Counted from the stretch's first letter, positions 1-5,906 are shown. The stretch is DNA of 6,103 bases from an uncultured Parabacteroides sp. (GCA_947074335.1 CAMTPG010000171.1:1-6103); one strand, 5' to 3'. The notes: generated by a model from the letters alone, not told the origin. Made by a program: numbers and translations.

Positions 1-720
1 ATCCGTGCCGTTATCGAAGCCGTTCAGGCCGACAAAGAGATTGATAAAATTTTGGTAAAACGCGACTTGCAGGGCGAGCTGGTTCGTGAACTTTTCGATG
101 TCCTTAAAGGACGTGATATCCCTGTACAGCGTGTTCCTGCCGAACGCCTGGATCGGTTTACACGCAAAAATCATCAGGGTGTGATTGCTTTTATTCCCGC
201 TGTAACTTATCAGCGACTGGAAGATATCATTCCATTTGTTTACGAACAGGGCAAAGATCCGTTCATTGTTTTACTGGACGGAATAACCGATGTACGTAAT
301 TTCGGAGCCATTGCCCGCAGCTGTGAATGTGCAGGTGTAGATGCCATCGTAATTCCGTCGAAAGGCAGCGTTACCGTGAATGCGGATGCCATGAAAACAT
401 CGGCCGGCGCTTTACATGTATTACCCGTTTGTAAAGAGAAAAGCATCAATCAGGCCATTCGTTTCCTGCAGGCCAGTGGTGTTAAAGTATATGCTGCCAG
501 CGAAAAGGCTGTAGATAATTACACCGATATTGCTTACGAAGGACCGGTTGCCATTGTGATGGGTGCCGAAGATACAGGCGTATCCAGCGAAAATCTGCGG
601 ATTTGCGACAACATGATTAAGATTCCGCAATTTGGCACGATCGGCTCCCTGAATGTATCGGTTGCCACTTCAATTCTGGTTTACGAAGTGGTTCGTCAAC
701 GCATGAAGAAACAAATTTAA
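1..720 (+). CDS. rlmB: 23S rRNA (guanosine-2'-O-)-methyltransferase RlmB, 5' end cut off by the window
   Basis: SPOUT-class (SpoU/TrmH family) enzyme. Characterised RlmB uses S-adenosylmethionine to methylate the 2'-O of a conserved guanosine (E. coli G2251) in the peptidyl-transferase loop of 23S rRNA. Frame 1 is open from base 1 to a TAA at 718-720, giving 239 residues. The visible protein begins IRAVIEAV, which in the family follows a very short N-terminus, so probably only about 6-12 residues are missing; the TTG at 52 is internal. Residues 1 to about 80 form the RNA-binding, L30e-like substrate-binding domain. The catalytic domain then shows all three SpoU motifs: motif 1 with N100, G102 and R106 (NFGAIAR), motif 2 near GPVAIVMGAEDTGVS, and motif 3 IPQFGTIGSLNVSVA near the C-terminus. 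Motifs 2 and 3 form the SAM-binding trefoil knot. It is followed 23 bp later by ridA on the same strand, probably as one operon. Family assignment is firm; the exact target guanosine is inferred. Confidence 0.95.
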   Translation: MRAVIEAVQADKEIDKILVKRDLQGELVRELFDVLKGRDIPVQRVPAERLDRFTRKNHQGVIAFIPAVTYQRLEDIIPFVYEQGKDPFIVLLDGITDVRNFGAIARSCECAGVDAIVIPSKGSVTVNADAMKTSAGALHVLPVCKEKSINQAIRFLQASGVKVYAASEKAVDNYTDIAYEGPVAIVMGAEDTGVSSENLRICDNMIKIPQFGTIGSLNVSVATSILVYEVVRQRMKKQI

Positions 721-743
721 TCTATCCATTAAATAAAGAAATA

Positions 744-1124
744 ATGAAAAAGGTAATTGCAACAACAAATGCACCGGCCGCAATCGGCCCTTACAGTCAG
801 GCTGTTCAGGCCGGAAATATGCTTTTCGCTTCAGGTCAGCTGGGTCTGGATCCTGCCACAGGCGAATTTGTAGAAGGCGGTGTAACCGAACAAACCATGC
901 AGGCTTTTAAAAATGTACACGCCATTTTGGCTGAAGCCGGTCTTACTATCAACGACGTGGTTAAAACAACTGTATTCCTGGCAGATATGGCTGATTTCGC
1001 AGCCATGAATGCCGTTTATACCACACAGTTTGAAGGCACCTTCCCTGCCCGTTCGGCTGTTGCCGTAAAAACTTTACCCAAAAATGGTTTGGTAGAAATT
1101 GAAGTGATTGCCGTAAAAGCATAA
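744..1124 (+). CDS. ridA: RidA family 2-iminobutanoate/2-iminopropanoate deaminase
   Basis: A 126-residue RidA (YjgF/YER057c/UK114) protein, the usual family length. Characterised members are cytosolic trimers that hydrolyse reactive enamine/imine intermediates released by PLP enzymes such as threonine dehydratase, preventing damage to other PLP enzymes. Visible markers are the N-terminal GPYSQAV with Y17, the FASGQLGLDP stretch at 28-37, N89, the diagnostic PARSAV with R103 (equivalent to the substrate-carboxylate-binding Arg105 of E. coli RidA), and E118 in LVEIEVIA. These are the residues expected of the archetypal deaminating RidA subgroup rather than the Rid1-7 subgroups lacking the arginine. 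The ATG at 744 is preceded by an A-rich leader (AAATAAAGAAATA) with no Shine-Dalgarno sequence, as is normal in Bacteroidota. It lies 23 bp after rlmB with no visible promoter between, so co-transcription is likely, and it ends just before a strong terminator. The pairing with rlmB suggests no shared pathway. Confidence 0.95.
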   Translation: MKKVIATTNAPAAIGPYSQAVQAGNMLFASGQLGLDPATGEFVEGGVTEQTMQAFKNVHAILAEAGLTINDVVKTTVFLADMADFAAMNAVYTTQFEGTFPARSAVAVKTLPKNGLVEIEVIAVKA

Positions 1125-1143
1125 ACTGGTTCGAACCGATAAT

Positions 1144-1181
1144 AAAAAAGGATATGTCAGCTTTACGACATATCCTTTTTT
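1144..1181. terminator. Bidirectional rho-independent terminator between ridA and the lipoprotein gene
   Basis: Perfect 15-bp inverted repeat: left arm 1144-1158 (AAAAAAGGATATGTC), 8-nt loop 1159-1166, right arm 1167-1181 (GACATATCCTTTTTT). The A6 and T6 runs are part of the stem, so transcripts from either direction end in a U-run. It begins 19 nt after the ridA stop and lies 115 nt downstream of the convergent lipoprotein gene's stop, so it can serve both. Confidence 0.9.
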
Positions 1182-1186
1182 GTTGT

Positions 1187-1218
1187 AGCATATTTATGCT
1201 GTCTGTTTATTTTTTTTT
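1187..1218 (+). terminator. Weak secondary hairpin followed by T9, possible backup terminator for rlmB-ridA
   Basis: AGCATA (1187-1192) and TATGCT (1195-1200) can pair around a TT centre. This is followed on the plus strand by a T-rich tract including nine consecutive Ts at 1210-1218. The stem is short and AT-rich, so termination here is only a possibility. It sits 5 nt past the main terminator. Confidence 0.3.
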
Positions 1219-1295
1219 CTGAACTCAATCAGAAAAACAATTGATTTCCAAGAAATGCAGTCTGATTAAAAACAGACATACAAAAAATCATGCTA

Positions 1296-1748
1296 TTAAA
1301 GTATACCCACCAGGCTATCCGGAGCTTTCATAAAATTCACCACTTTTCGTTCTGAAGATAAAATCGGACCATAGGTTGTGGTTCTCGTCCATTTCATCTT
1401 TTTATCATTGAGCTCGTTGATATAAAACTCTTTCACATCATTCGTGCTTAGATAAATAGTAATCATATCTTTATCCGAATTTAATCTGAAAGAGGCATGT
1501 GTTAAAACCGGTGTAACTTTATTATCAGCATGCTCGTAGGTATAAATTACGCAACTATTATCTCTATTAAAGAAATAGATGATTTCATTTTCGAAAGGTT
1601 GATTGGTATCACCATCCAGTTCCATCCAGGAACCATACAGGTGAGTAATATCAATTAAAATCAGTTCATTCTTTTTCTCACTGCTGCAGGAGATAAAGGT
1701 AAAAGGAATAAATAAACACAGAAATGTGATTAAATTCAACTGTTTCAT
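1296..1748 (-). CDS. Small lipoprotein of unknown function, possibly lipocalin-like
   Basis: Encodes 150 residues. A lipoprotein signal peptide is visible: MK, a hydrophobic stretch at about 6-19, then FISC with the lipid-modified cysteine at C21 and a polar SSEKKNE tail, pointing to export and membrane anchoring. Whether it reaches the cell surface is unclear; the charged residues after the cysteine are only loosely like Bacteroidota surface-export signals. The mature part shows a GSW near 39-41 (LYGSW), a YFFNRDNSCV segment near 58-67 and later alternating strands ending in MKWTRT. This order (GxW, then F..d.., then strands) resembles the small lipocalin-like lipoproteins common in Bacteroidales, but the match is by pattern only and no ligand can be proposed. 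The gene is clearly more AT-rich (about 33% GC in sampled stretches) than its neighbours (about 50% in a sampled stretch of ygiQ). It stands alone, convergent with ridA. The ATG at 1746-1748 is chosen because the signal peptide starts there. I am sure of the gene and lipobox, not of the fold. Confidence 0.85.
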   Translation of the reverse strand: MKQLNLITFLCLFIPFTFISCSSEKKNELILIDITHLYGSWMELDGDTNQPFENEIIYFFNRDNSCVIYTYEHADNKVTPVLTHASFRLNSDKDMITIYLSTNDVKEFYINELNDKKMKWTRTTTYGPILSSERKVVNFMKAPDSLVGIL

Positions 1749-1847
1749 AGAAAATAAATGACTTATAATTATTTATTATTATCGATTAACTTATTCAGAT
1801 AAAGCAGGTTTACATTACATTCGCTCCTAAACCTCTCAATTCGGATA

Positions 1848-1855
1848 CAAAAATA
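1848..1855 (-). promoter_or_regulatory. Candidate -7 promoter element for the lipoprotein gene (proximal)
   Basis: On the minus strand this reads TATTTTTG, an exact match to the Bacteroidota -7 consensus TAnnTTTG. It lies 99 nt upstream of the lipoprotein ATG. No TTTG or TTG -33 element is seen at the usual 19-21 nt spacing; the nearest sequence is TTTATTC. The region is very AT-rich, so a chance match is quite possible. Confidence 0.3.
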
Positions 1856-1935
1856 GAACAATTGATTTAATTATTGAATAAAAATGTGAATAATTATTTT
1901 ATTTTTCGGAAATAATGCTTTAAAAAAGTTTACAA

Positions 1936-1964
1936 CAAACATAATAATCAAAATAAAAACCAAA
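1936..1964 (-). promoter_or_regulatory. Candidate -33/-7 promoter for the lipoprotein gene (distal)
   Basis: On the minus strand, TTTG (1964-1961) is followed after 17 nt by TATGTTTG (1943-1936), an exact -7 consensus TAnnTTTG with a -33-like box at slightly short spacing. Use of this promoter would give a leader of roughly 180 nt before the lipoprotein gene. It has both boxes, unlike the proximal candidate, but the surrounding AT-rich sequence makes chance matches likely. Confidence 0.35.
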
Positions 1965-2081
1965 CTAAAACAAAACACGGACTATAGAATATCCCGCTTA
2001 AAATGTATTATTTATAGCAAATTGAATCTTTAAATTCAATCAATAAGACAGTCCCACAACTGATCTTTAAATAATACAATA

Positions 2082-2118
2082 AATCCCGTTTCATATCGTA
2101 ACGATAAAAAACGGGATT
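2082..2118 (-). terminator. Rho-independent terminator of the YgiQ-family gene
   Basis: AATCCCGTTT (2082-2091) pairs with AAACGGGATT (2109-2118) as a 10-bp stem. After a 2x2 internal loop, TATCG (2094-2098) pairs with CGATA (2102-2106) around a TAA loop. It begins 23 nt after the TGA stop of the minus-strand gene. Downstream on the minus strand the sequence is T/A-rich (TATTGTATTATTT) rather than a pure T-run, so the hairpin is strong and the U-tract moderate. Confidence 0.75.
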
Positions 2119-2141
2119 CAGAAATATGTGTTTGTTGTAAA

Positions 2142-3968
2142 TCAGAATTTCCGACCAAAAAGTTTGCCCACCAGATCATTGCGCTGAATTTTCTGCAAAG
2201 CCTGGGTTATCTTTTTACGATATTCGGGTTTATACCAGAAAAAGAACTGACGCTGAGCCAGTTTTTGCTCTTTGGTACGTGCTGTATATACTTTTTCGAG
2301 TGTATAAGGATGATAACCGGTATAATACATTTCGGTAGCCAGTGTCATGGGTGTAGGTGTAAAATCTTGTATCTGCTCCAACTGGAAATGCATTTGTTTG
2401 GTATGAACGGCCAGTTCGGCCATATCGGCTTCGGTACAGCCCGGATGACTGGAAATAAAATAGGGAATAAGTTGCTGGTTCATGCCATTCGACTTATTTA
2501 TCCGGTCGAATATCTTTTTAAACTGACCGAACTGTTCAAACGAAGGTTTGCGCATCATCTTCAATACCGACTCTTCTGTATGTTCGGGTGCCACTTTCAG
2601 TCGGCCGGACACATGCTTCTTAATCAGCTCTTCCATATAAGTCTGTGCCGATTTATTACAGGATTCATCTGCATACCGGTGCAACAACAAATCATAACGC
2701 ACGCCGCTGCCGATGAATGTTCGCTTAATGCCGGGCAGCTTCTCTACTTCCTGATATAAATCCAGTAACGGTGCATGATCGGCATTCAGATTTTTGCAGA
2801 CAACCGGCGAAATGCAACTGGGCTTTTTACATTGCGCACAGATGCTCTGATCTTTTCCGCGCATGCGGTACATATTGGCCGAAGGACCACCCAAATCACT
2901 TAAATTCCCTTTAAAATCGGGCATTTGTGTGATCGATCGTATCTCTTTCAAAATAGATTCTTTGCTTCGCGAAGCTATAAATTTGCCCTGATGAGCCGAA
3001 ATGGTACAAAAAGCACATCCGCCAAAGCAGCCGCGATGCGCATTCACCGAGAATTTTATCATTTCGAAAGCCGGAATTACTTTCCCTTTATATTTAGGAT
3101 GCGGCAAACGGGTATAAGGCAAATCGAAAGAGGCATCAATTTCCGATTCGGTCATAGGCGGGTAAGGCGGATTTACCACAATAGTCTGTTTACCGACTTT
3201 TTGCAATATGCGCGCCGCATGATAACGATTGGATTCCTCTTCGATATGCCGGAAATTTTTGGCCTGTTTCAGTTTATCACGCAAACATTCTTCGTGCGAA
3301 AAAAGCTGAATATCCTCCTTTTCCGGTGTAACCGGTCCGGCAAGATAAGCCGTCTGCGGGATATCATGAATCTCATGAAACGGTTTGCCGGCACGCAGCT
3401 CGGTAACCAGCTGACGCAAAGGCAACTCGCCCATGCCGTAAATCAACAAATCGGCATGACTGTCGATCAGAATACCGGGCAGCAGTTTATCCTGCCAGTA
3501 ATCATAATGCGTCAGTCGTCGCAAAGAAGCCTCGATGCCGCCCAATACAACAGGCACATCGGGATATAATTCTTTCAATATTTTTGTATAAACAATGCTT
3601 GGATAGTCCGGACGCATACCGGCACGGCGATCAGGCGTATAAGCATCATCACTGCGCAAACGTTTATTGGCCGTATAATGATTTATCATCGAATCCATTG
3701 CACCGGCCGAAACAGCAAAGAAAAGACGCGGCACACCCAGTTTCTTAAAATCGCGATAATCACCCCGCCAGTCGGGTTGCGGCACAATGGCCACGCGCAA
3801 TCCCATCGATTCCAGATAACGACCTACCACAGCAGCACCGAACGAAGGATGATCCACATAAGCATCACCACTGAATAAGATAACATCCAGATAATCCCAT
3901 CCGCGCGCTTCCACCTCTTTTTTGGTTGTGGGTAACCAGTCAGAAAGCTTATATTGATTTTCTTTCAT
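2142..3968 (-). CDS. YgiQ family (UPF0313) radical SAM protein
   Basis: A 608-residue protein closely matching the YgiQ/UPF0313 family; no reaction has been firmly assigned to this family as far as I know. Residues run as: an N-terminal UPF0313 domain with the signatures GDAYVDHPSFG (34-44), DAYTPD (108-113) and LGGIEASLRR (142-151); then the radical SAM core with C314, C318 and C321 (CFGGCAFC, a CX3CX2C motif that binds the 4Fe-4S cluster and SAM); then a second cysteine set C377, C380, C385 and C391 (CX2CX4CX5C); then VAPEHTE (459-465) and YFISSHPG (503-510) blocks. It is shorter than E. coli YgiQ, lacking the long basic C-terminal tail. The ATG at 3966-3968 is preferred because homologues begin with this MKE..LSDWLPTTKKEVE region. 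An in-frame ATG 13 codons upstream (4007) would add MLSRPPIGLYLCS, which looks non-coding and lies upstream of the likely promoter element. Stop is TGA. It is a single-gene unit, divergent from mdh, with its own terminator. Confidence 0.95.
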   Translation of the reverse strand: MKENQYKLSDWLPTTKKEVEARGWDYLDVILFSGDAYVDHPSFGAAVVGRYLESMGLRVAIVPQPDWRGDYRDFKKLGVPRLFFAVSAGAMDSMINHYTANKRLRSDDAYTPDRRAGMRPDYPSIVYTKILKELYPDVPVVLGGIEASLRRLTHYDYWQDKLLPGILIDSHADLLIYGMGELPLRQLVTELRAGKPFHEIHDIPQTAYLAGPVTPEKEDIQLFSHEECLRDKLKQAKNFRHIEEESNRYHAARILQKVGKQTIVVNPPYPPMTESEIDASFDLPYTRLPHPKYKGKVIPAFEMIKFSVNAHRGCFGGCAFCTISAHQGKFIASRSKESILKEIRSITQMPDFKGNLSDLGGPSANMYRMRGKDQSICAQCKKPSCISPVVCKNLNADHAPLLDLYQEVEKLPGIKRTFIGSGVRYDLLLHRYADESCNKSAQTYMEELIKKHVSGRLKVAPEHTEESVLKMMRKPSFEQFGQFKKIFDRINKSNGMNQQLIPYFISSHPGCTEADMAELAVHTKQMHFQLEQIQDFTPTPMTLATEMYYTGYHPYTLEKVYTARTKEQKLAQRQFFFWYKPEYRKKITQALQKIQRNDLVGKLFGRKF

Positions 3969-4198
3969 ACTGCAAAGATAGAGCCCAATCGGCGGCCTTG
4001 AAAGCAAAAGAGTTTAAAAGATTATAAATTGCAGTTTATTCCGTTTCAATTCGTCAATTTGCAGATTATACAATGCTAATGTTTTTTCATTTTAATTTTA
4101 GATGCAAAAGCAAACCATTTAAACAATAGACTGTTATTAAAATAGTGAATAAAAAGGCGACCATCCGTCGTATTAACAATCTAAATAGATATACAAAT
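3969..4198. other. Divergent intergenic region between ygiQ and mdh
   Basis: 230 bp, carrying the ygiQ -7 element at its left edge. No exact TAnnTTTG was found on the plus strand for mdh; the closest is TAATTTTA at 4093-4100 (last base off), without a -33 box at correct spacing, so the mdh promoter is not located. The words TTGCAG and AGATTATA each occur twice (4019-4034 and 4059-4070), in opposite order. No coding sequence seen; the GTG at 4145 in the mdh frame is not a likely start. Confidence 0.5.
3973..3980 (-). promoter_or_regulatory. -7 promoter element of the YgiQ-family gene, immediately before its start codon
   Basis: The minus strand reads TATCTTTG, an exact TAnnTTTG match, then only CAGT, then the ATG. 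The usual distance from this element to the transcription start would put the first base at or within a few bases of the A of the start codon, implying a leaderless mRNA. A TTTTG (complement of about 4005-4009) lies 24 nt upstream, longer than the usual 19-21 nt to a -33 box, so the -33 part is weak. Confidence 0.5.
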
Positions 4199-5200
4199 AT
4201 GAAATTCTTGACAGACGAAAAACTTACTATTGTAGGTGCAGCAGGTATGATTGGTTCGAACATGGCTCAAACAGCGTTGATGATGAATCTGAGTAGTGAA
4301 ATCTGTTTATACGATCCATTCGAGCCAAGCCTGGAAGGTGTAGCTGCCGAAATGGTGCAATCCGGTTTTGAATATGCTCACATTACTTATACAACTGATA
4401 TTGCCGAAGCATTAAAAGGAGCTAAATATGTAGTTTCTTCAGGTGGCGCGGCCCGTAAAGCCGGCATGACCCGCGAAGATTTGCTGAAAGGCAACGCCGA
4501 AATCGCTGCCGAATTTGGCAAAGCCATCCGTGCCAACTGCCCCGATGTAAAACATGTAGTGGTTATTTTTAATCCTGCCGATATCACCGGTTTGATTACT
4601 TTGCTTTATTCAGGACTGAAACCTTCGCAGGTTACCACACTGGCTGCATTAGACAGTACACGTTTGCAATGTGCTCTGGCCAAACATTTTAATGTACGTC
4701 AGTACGAAGTACGCAATTGCCGTACTTATGGCGGACATGGCGAACAGATGGCAGTTTTTGCTTCTACCGCTACGGTAGCCGGCGAACCGCTTACTAAATT
4801 AATCGGATCTCCGAAACTAACCGACGAACAATGGGCACAAATCAAACAGGATGTAATTCAGGGTGGTAAACGCATCATCGAACTGCGCGGACGCTCTTCA
4901 TTCCAAAGTCCCTCTTATCTTTCTATCGAAATGATACGCGCGGCTATGGGCGGACAGGCTTTTGGCTGGCCGGCAGGATGCTATGTGCATACTGACAAAT
5001 TCGATCATGTAATGATGGCCATGGAAACCGAAATCACCAAAGACGGCGTATTCTATAAAGAAATAAAAGGCACACCCGAAGAAATTGCCGAACTCGAACA
5101 AAGCTACGGTCACCTTTGCAAACTGCGCGACGAAGTGATTGAAATGGGCACCATTCCTCCTATCAATAAATGGAACGAATTGAACCCTCACATTAAATAA
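4199..5200 (+). CDS. mdh: NAD-dependent malate dehydrogenase
   Basis: A 333-residue cytosolic enzyme that interconverts malate and oxaloacetate with NAD(H). In anaerobic Bacteroidota it typically runs reductively, feeding fumarate and succinate production. It belongs to the LDH/MDH superfamily. Visible features are the Rossmann GxxGxxG at 13-19 (GAAGMIG), acidic D39 at the end of strand 2 (CLYDP) favouring NAD over NADP, substrate-binding R86 and R92 in AARKAGMTR, N125 in FNPAD, D152 and R155 in LDSTR (D152 the proton-relay partner), and catalytic H180 in TYGGHGEQ. The arginine at 86 supports malate rather than lactate specificity. The ATG at 4199 is chosen because homologues begin MxFLTxEKLTIVGAAG. 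A GTG 18 codons upstream (4145) gives a basic extension not expected in the family. The start is preceded by an A/T-rich ATACAAAT with no Shine-Dalgarno sequence. It is transcribed alone, divergent from ygiQ, and ends before a terminator. Confidence 0.96.
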   Translation: MKFLTDEKLTIVGAAGMIGSNMAQTALMMNLSSEICLYDPFEPSLEGVAAEMVQSGFEYAHITYTTDIAEALKGAKYVVSSGGAARKAGMTREDLLKGNAEIAAEFGKAIRANCPDVKHVVVIFNPADITGLITLLYSGLKPSQVTTLAALDSTRLQCALAKHFNVRQYEVRNCRTYGGHGEQMAVFASTATVAGEPLTKLIGSPKLTDEQWAQIKQDVIQGGKRIIELRGRSSFQSPSYLSIEMIRAAMGGQAFGWPAGCYVHTDKFDHVMMAMETEITKDGVFYKEIKGTPEEIAELEQSYGHLCKLRDEVIEMGTIPPINKWNELNPHIK

Positions 5201-5258
5201 TAACGAGAAAAGCCGGACATTGTATCTTTAATATACACAATATATATAATGTACAGCG

Positions 5259-5293
5259 GGCGCCATTCTTCCGGATTGGCGCCTTTCTTTTTT
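5259..5293 (+). terminator. Rho-independent terminator of mdh
   Basis: GGCGCCA (5259-5265) pairs with TGGCGCC (5277-5283), a GC-rich 7-bp stem around an 11-nt loop. It is followed immediately by TTTCTTTTTT (5284-5293). It starts 58 nt after the mdh stop. Orientation is clear because the T-run is only on the plus-strand 3' side. Confidence 0.88.
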
Positions 5294-5467
5294 CGAAGTG
5301 CGCCGGTCTGTTTTATACTTGTTCAAACTATCACCCCGGTTCACACAATCCGGCCCGATAAACGTGAGCACAGACGGATAAGCCCGAAAGCACACTTCAG
5401 CATAGAAAAACATCTCTCTGAAAAAGCAGATAATCGCCCTATTCTGAAATCATTTTTCATTTTCGAT

Positions 5468-5484
5468 TGTTTATTCAATAAACA
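5468..5484. repeat. Perfect 17-nt palindrome upstream of the 96-residue gene
   Basis: TGTTTATT-C-AATAAACA is a perfect inverted repeat around a single C, ending 26 nt before the ATG at 5511. The one-base centre makes it more like a dimeric regulator operator than an RNA hairpin, although an RNA stem of about 6 bp with a 5-nt loop is also possible. No known regulator can be named from the sequence. Confidence 0.45.
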
Positions 5485-5510
5485 GTATTCATTTATTAAT
5501 CTTTAATTGT

Positions 5511-5801
5511 ATGATAAAATACGAAGAGCTCAGACGAAAAGCCTGCGAAGCTATAAAAGCCGCCCTGCCGGTTGATCAGGAATTAGTAGAAAAGGATTAT
5601 GACAAACTGATCCACACCGCCGATAAATACATTTTGGTATTTATGGTTCCCAAAACAGGCGGCGAAGATTCGAAAATCCTGATTTCACTCTTTTCGAAAG
5701 ATCACAAAGAGTTGGGCACCGAGCGCATGAAAATACTCGACATTACGCCGGAAGAAATTAAAACCAAACTCAGCAAATTTATAGCCGAATTTATCAAATA
5801 G
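5511..5801 (+). CDS. Unrecognised 96-residue cytosolic protein
   Basis: I do not recognise this protein. No signal peptide or membrane segment is visible. It appears to be a small alpha-beta-beta-alpha protein: an N-terminal amphipathic helix (about 3-19, with LRRKACEAIKAAL), a linker rich in acidic residues, a hydrophobic strand YILVFMV (40-46), a GGED turn (50-53), a second strand ILISLFS (56-62), and a C-terminal amphipathic helix (about 80-95) opening with TPEE. Charge is balanced (18 basic, 18 acidic residues). There is one cysteine (C12) and no metal- or nucleotide-binding motif. The coding composition matches the housekeeping genes here, and the gene is tightly followed by a strong terminator, which supports it being real. 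The ATG at 5511 is preceded by an AT-rich leader without a Shine-Dalgarno sequence. It seems to be monocistronic, so neighbours give little hint of function. Confidence 0.8.
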   Translation: MIKYEELRRKACEAIKAALPVDQELVEKDYDKLIHTADKYILVFMVPKTGGEDSKILISLFSKDHKELGTERMKILDITPEEIKTKLSKFIAEFIK

Positions 5802-5813
5802 ACAGAAAAAGAG

Positions 5814-5843
5814 CCGTTGTAAACCATTTTACAGCGGTTTTTT
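5814..5843 (+). terminator. Rho-independent terminator of the 96-residue gene
   Basis: CCGTTGTAAA (5814-5823) pairs with TTTACAGCGG (5828-5837), giving 10 bp with one G-U pair around a CCAT loop. It is followed by six Ts (5838-5843) and then CTT. The stem begins 12 nt past the stop codon. Confidence 0.9.
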
Positions 5844-5851
5844 CTTGCAAA

Positions 5852-5882
5852 TTTTGTTGTTTTCGAAATTATTTGTATCTTG
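5852..5882 (+). promoter_or_regulatory. Candidate promoter for the 3'-partial gene
   Basis: TTTTG (5852-5856) is followed after 19 nt by TATCTTG (5876-5882). The spacing fits the Bacteroidota -33/-7 arrangement. The -7 box is imperfect (TATCTTGA against TAnnTTTG). It lies just after the preceding terminator and would give a leader of roughly 65 nt before the ATG at 5955. Confidence 0.5.
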
Positions 5883-5906
5883 AGGGCGATAACAAACAAG
5901 TATACA

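Larger units (their letters stand above)
1749..2141. other. 393-bp AT-rich intergenic region between the lipoprotein gene and ygiQ
   Basis: No credible coding sequence on either strand. It holds two candidate minus-strand promoters for the lipoprotein gene and the ygiQ terminator. It also contains an 8-bp inverted repeat TAATTATT/AATAATTA (1868-1875 and 1889-1896), a 7-bp hairpin ATTGAAT/ATTCAAT (2021-2027 and 2034-2040), and a 10-nt direct repeat ATCTTTAAAT (2026-2035 and 2063-2072). The small repeats may simply reflect the low-complexity composition. Confidence 0.6.
5201..5510. other. 310-bp region between mdh and the 96-residue gene
   Basis: Contains the mdh terminator, then about 170 bp that are visibly GC-richer than other intergenic DNA here, then an AT-rich stretch with a 17-nt palindrome just before the next gene. 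Nested complementary words occur: GAAGTG (5295-5300) with CACTTC (5393-5398), and inside them GTCTG (5306-5310) with CAGAC (5371-5375). A TATACTTG (5314-5321) is one base off the -7 consensus but lacks a -33 box. An open frame of 85 codons starting inside the terminator is not believable as a gene. I cannot assign a function. Confidence 0.5.

Noticed and set aside
1128..1137. GGTTCGAACC, resembling a tRNA T-loop
   Set aside because: It is only a 10-nt palindrome just after ridA; no acceptor, D or anticodon arms are present nearby.
1260..1277. GTCTG/CAGAC hairpin near the lipoprotein gene's 3' side
   Set aside because: Only 5 bp and not followed by a T-run on the minus strand; the bidirectional terminator at 1144-1181 is a better candidate.
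2265..2759. 164-codon plus-strand open frame inside the radical SAM gene
   Set aside because: Lies wholly antisense to a well-conserved gene, has a cysteine/histidine-rich implausible composition, and no recognisable family.
2925..3569. 214-codon plus-strand open frame inside the radical SAM gene
   Set aside because: Antisense shadow of conserved coding sequence; the protein has no family features and no promoter or leader.
3969..4007. Upstream ATG extending the YgiQ-family protein by 13 residues
   Set aside because: Not conserved in remembered homologues, and the extension would run through the exact -7 promoter element.
4145..4198. Upstream GTG start extending malate dehydrogenase by 18 residues
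   Set aside because: The extension is basic and unlike the family; homologues begin at the ATG at 4199.
5249..5506. 85-codon plus-strand open frame after mdh
   Set aside because: Its start lies in front of and its first codons run through the mdh terminator hairpin; the product is low in coding character and changes composition abruptly at the AT-rich end.
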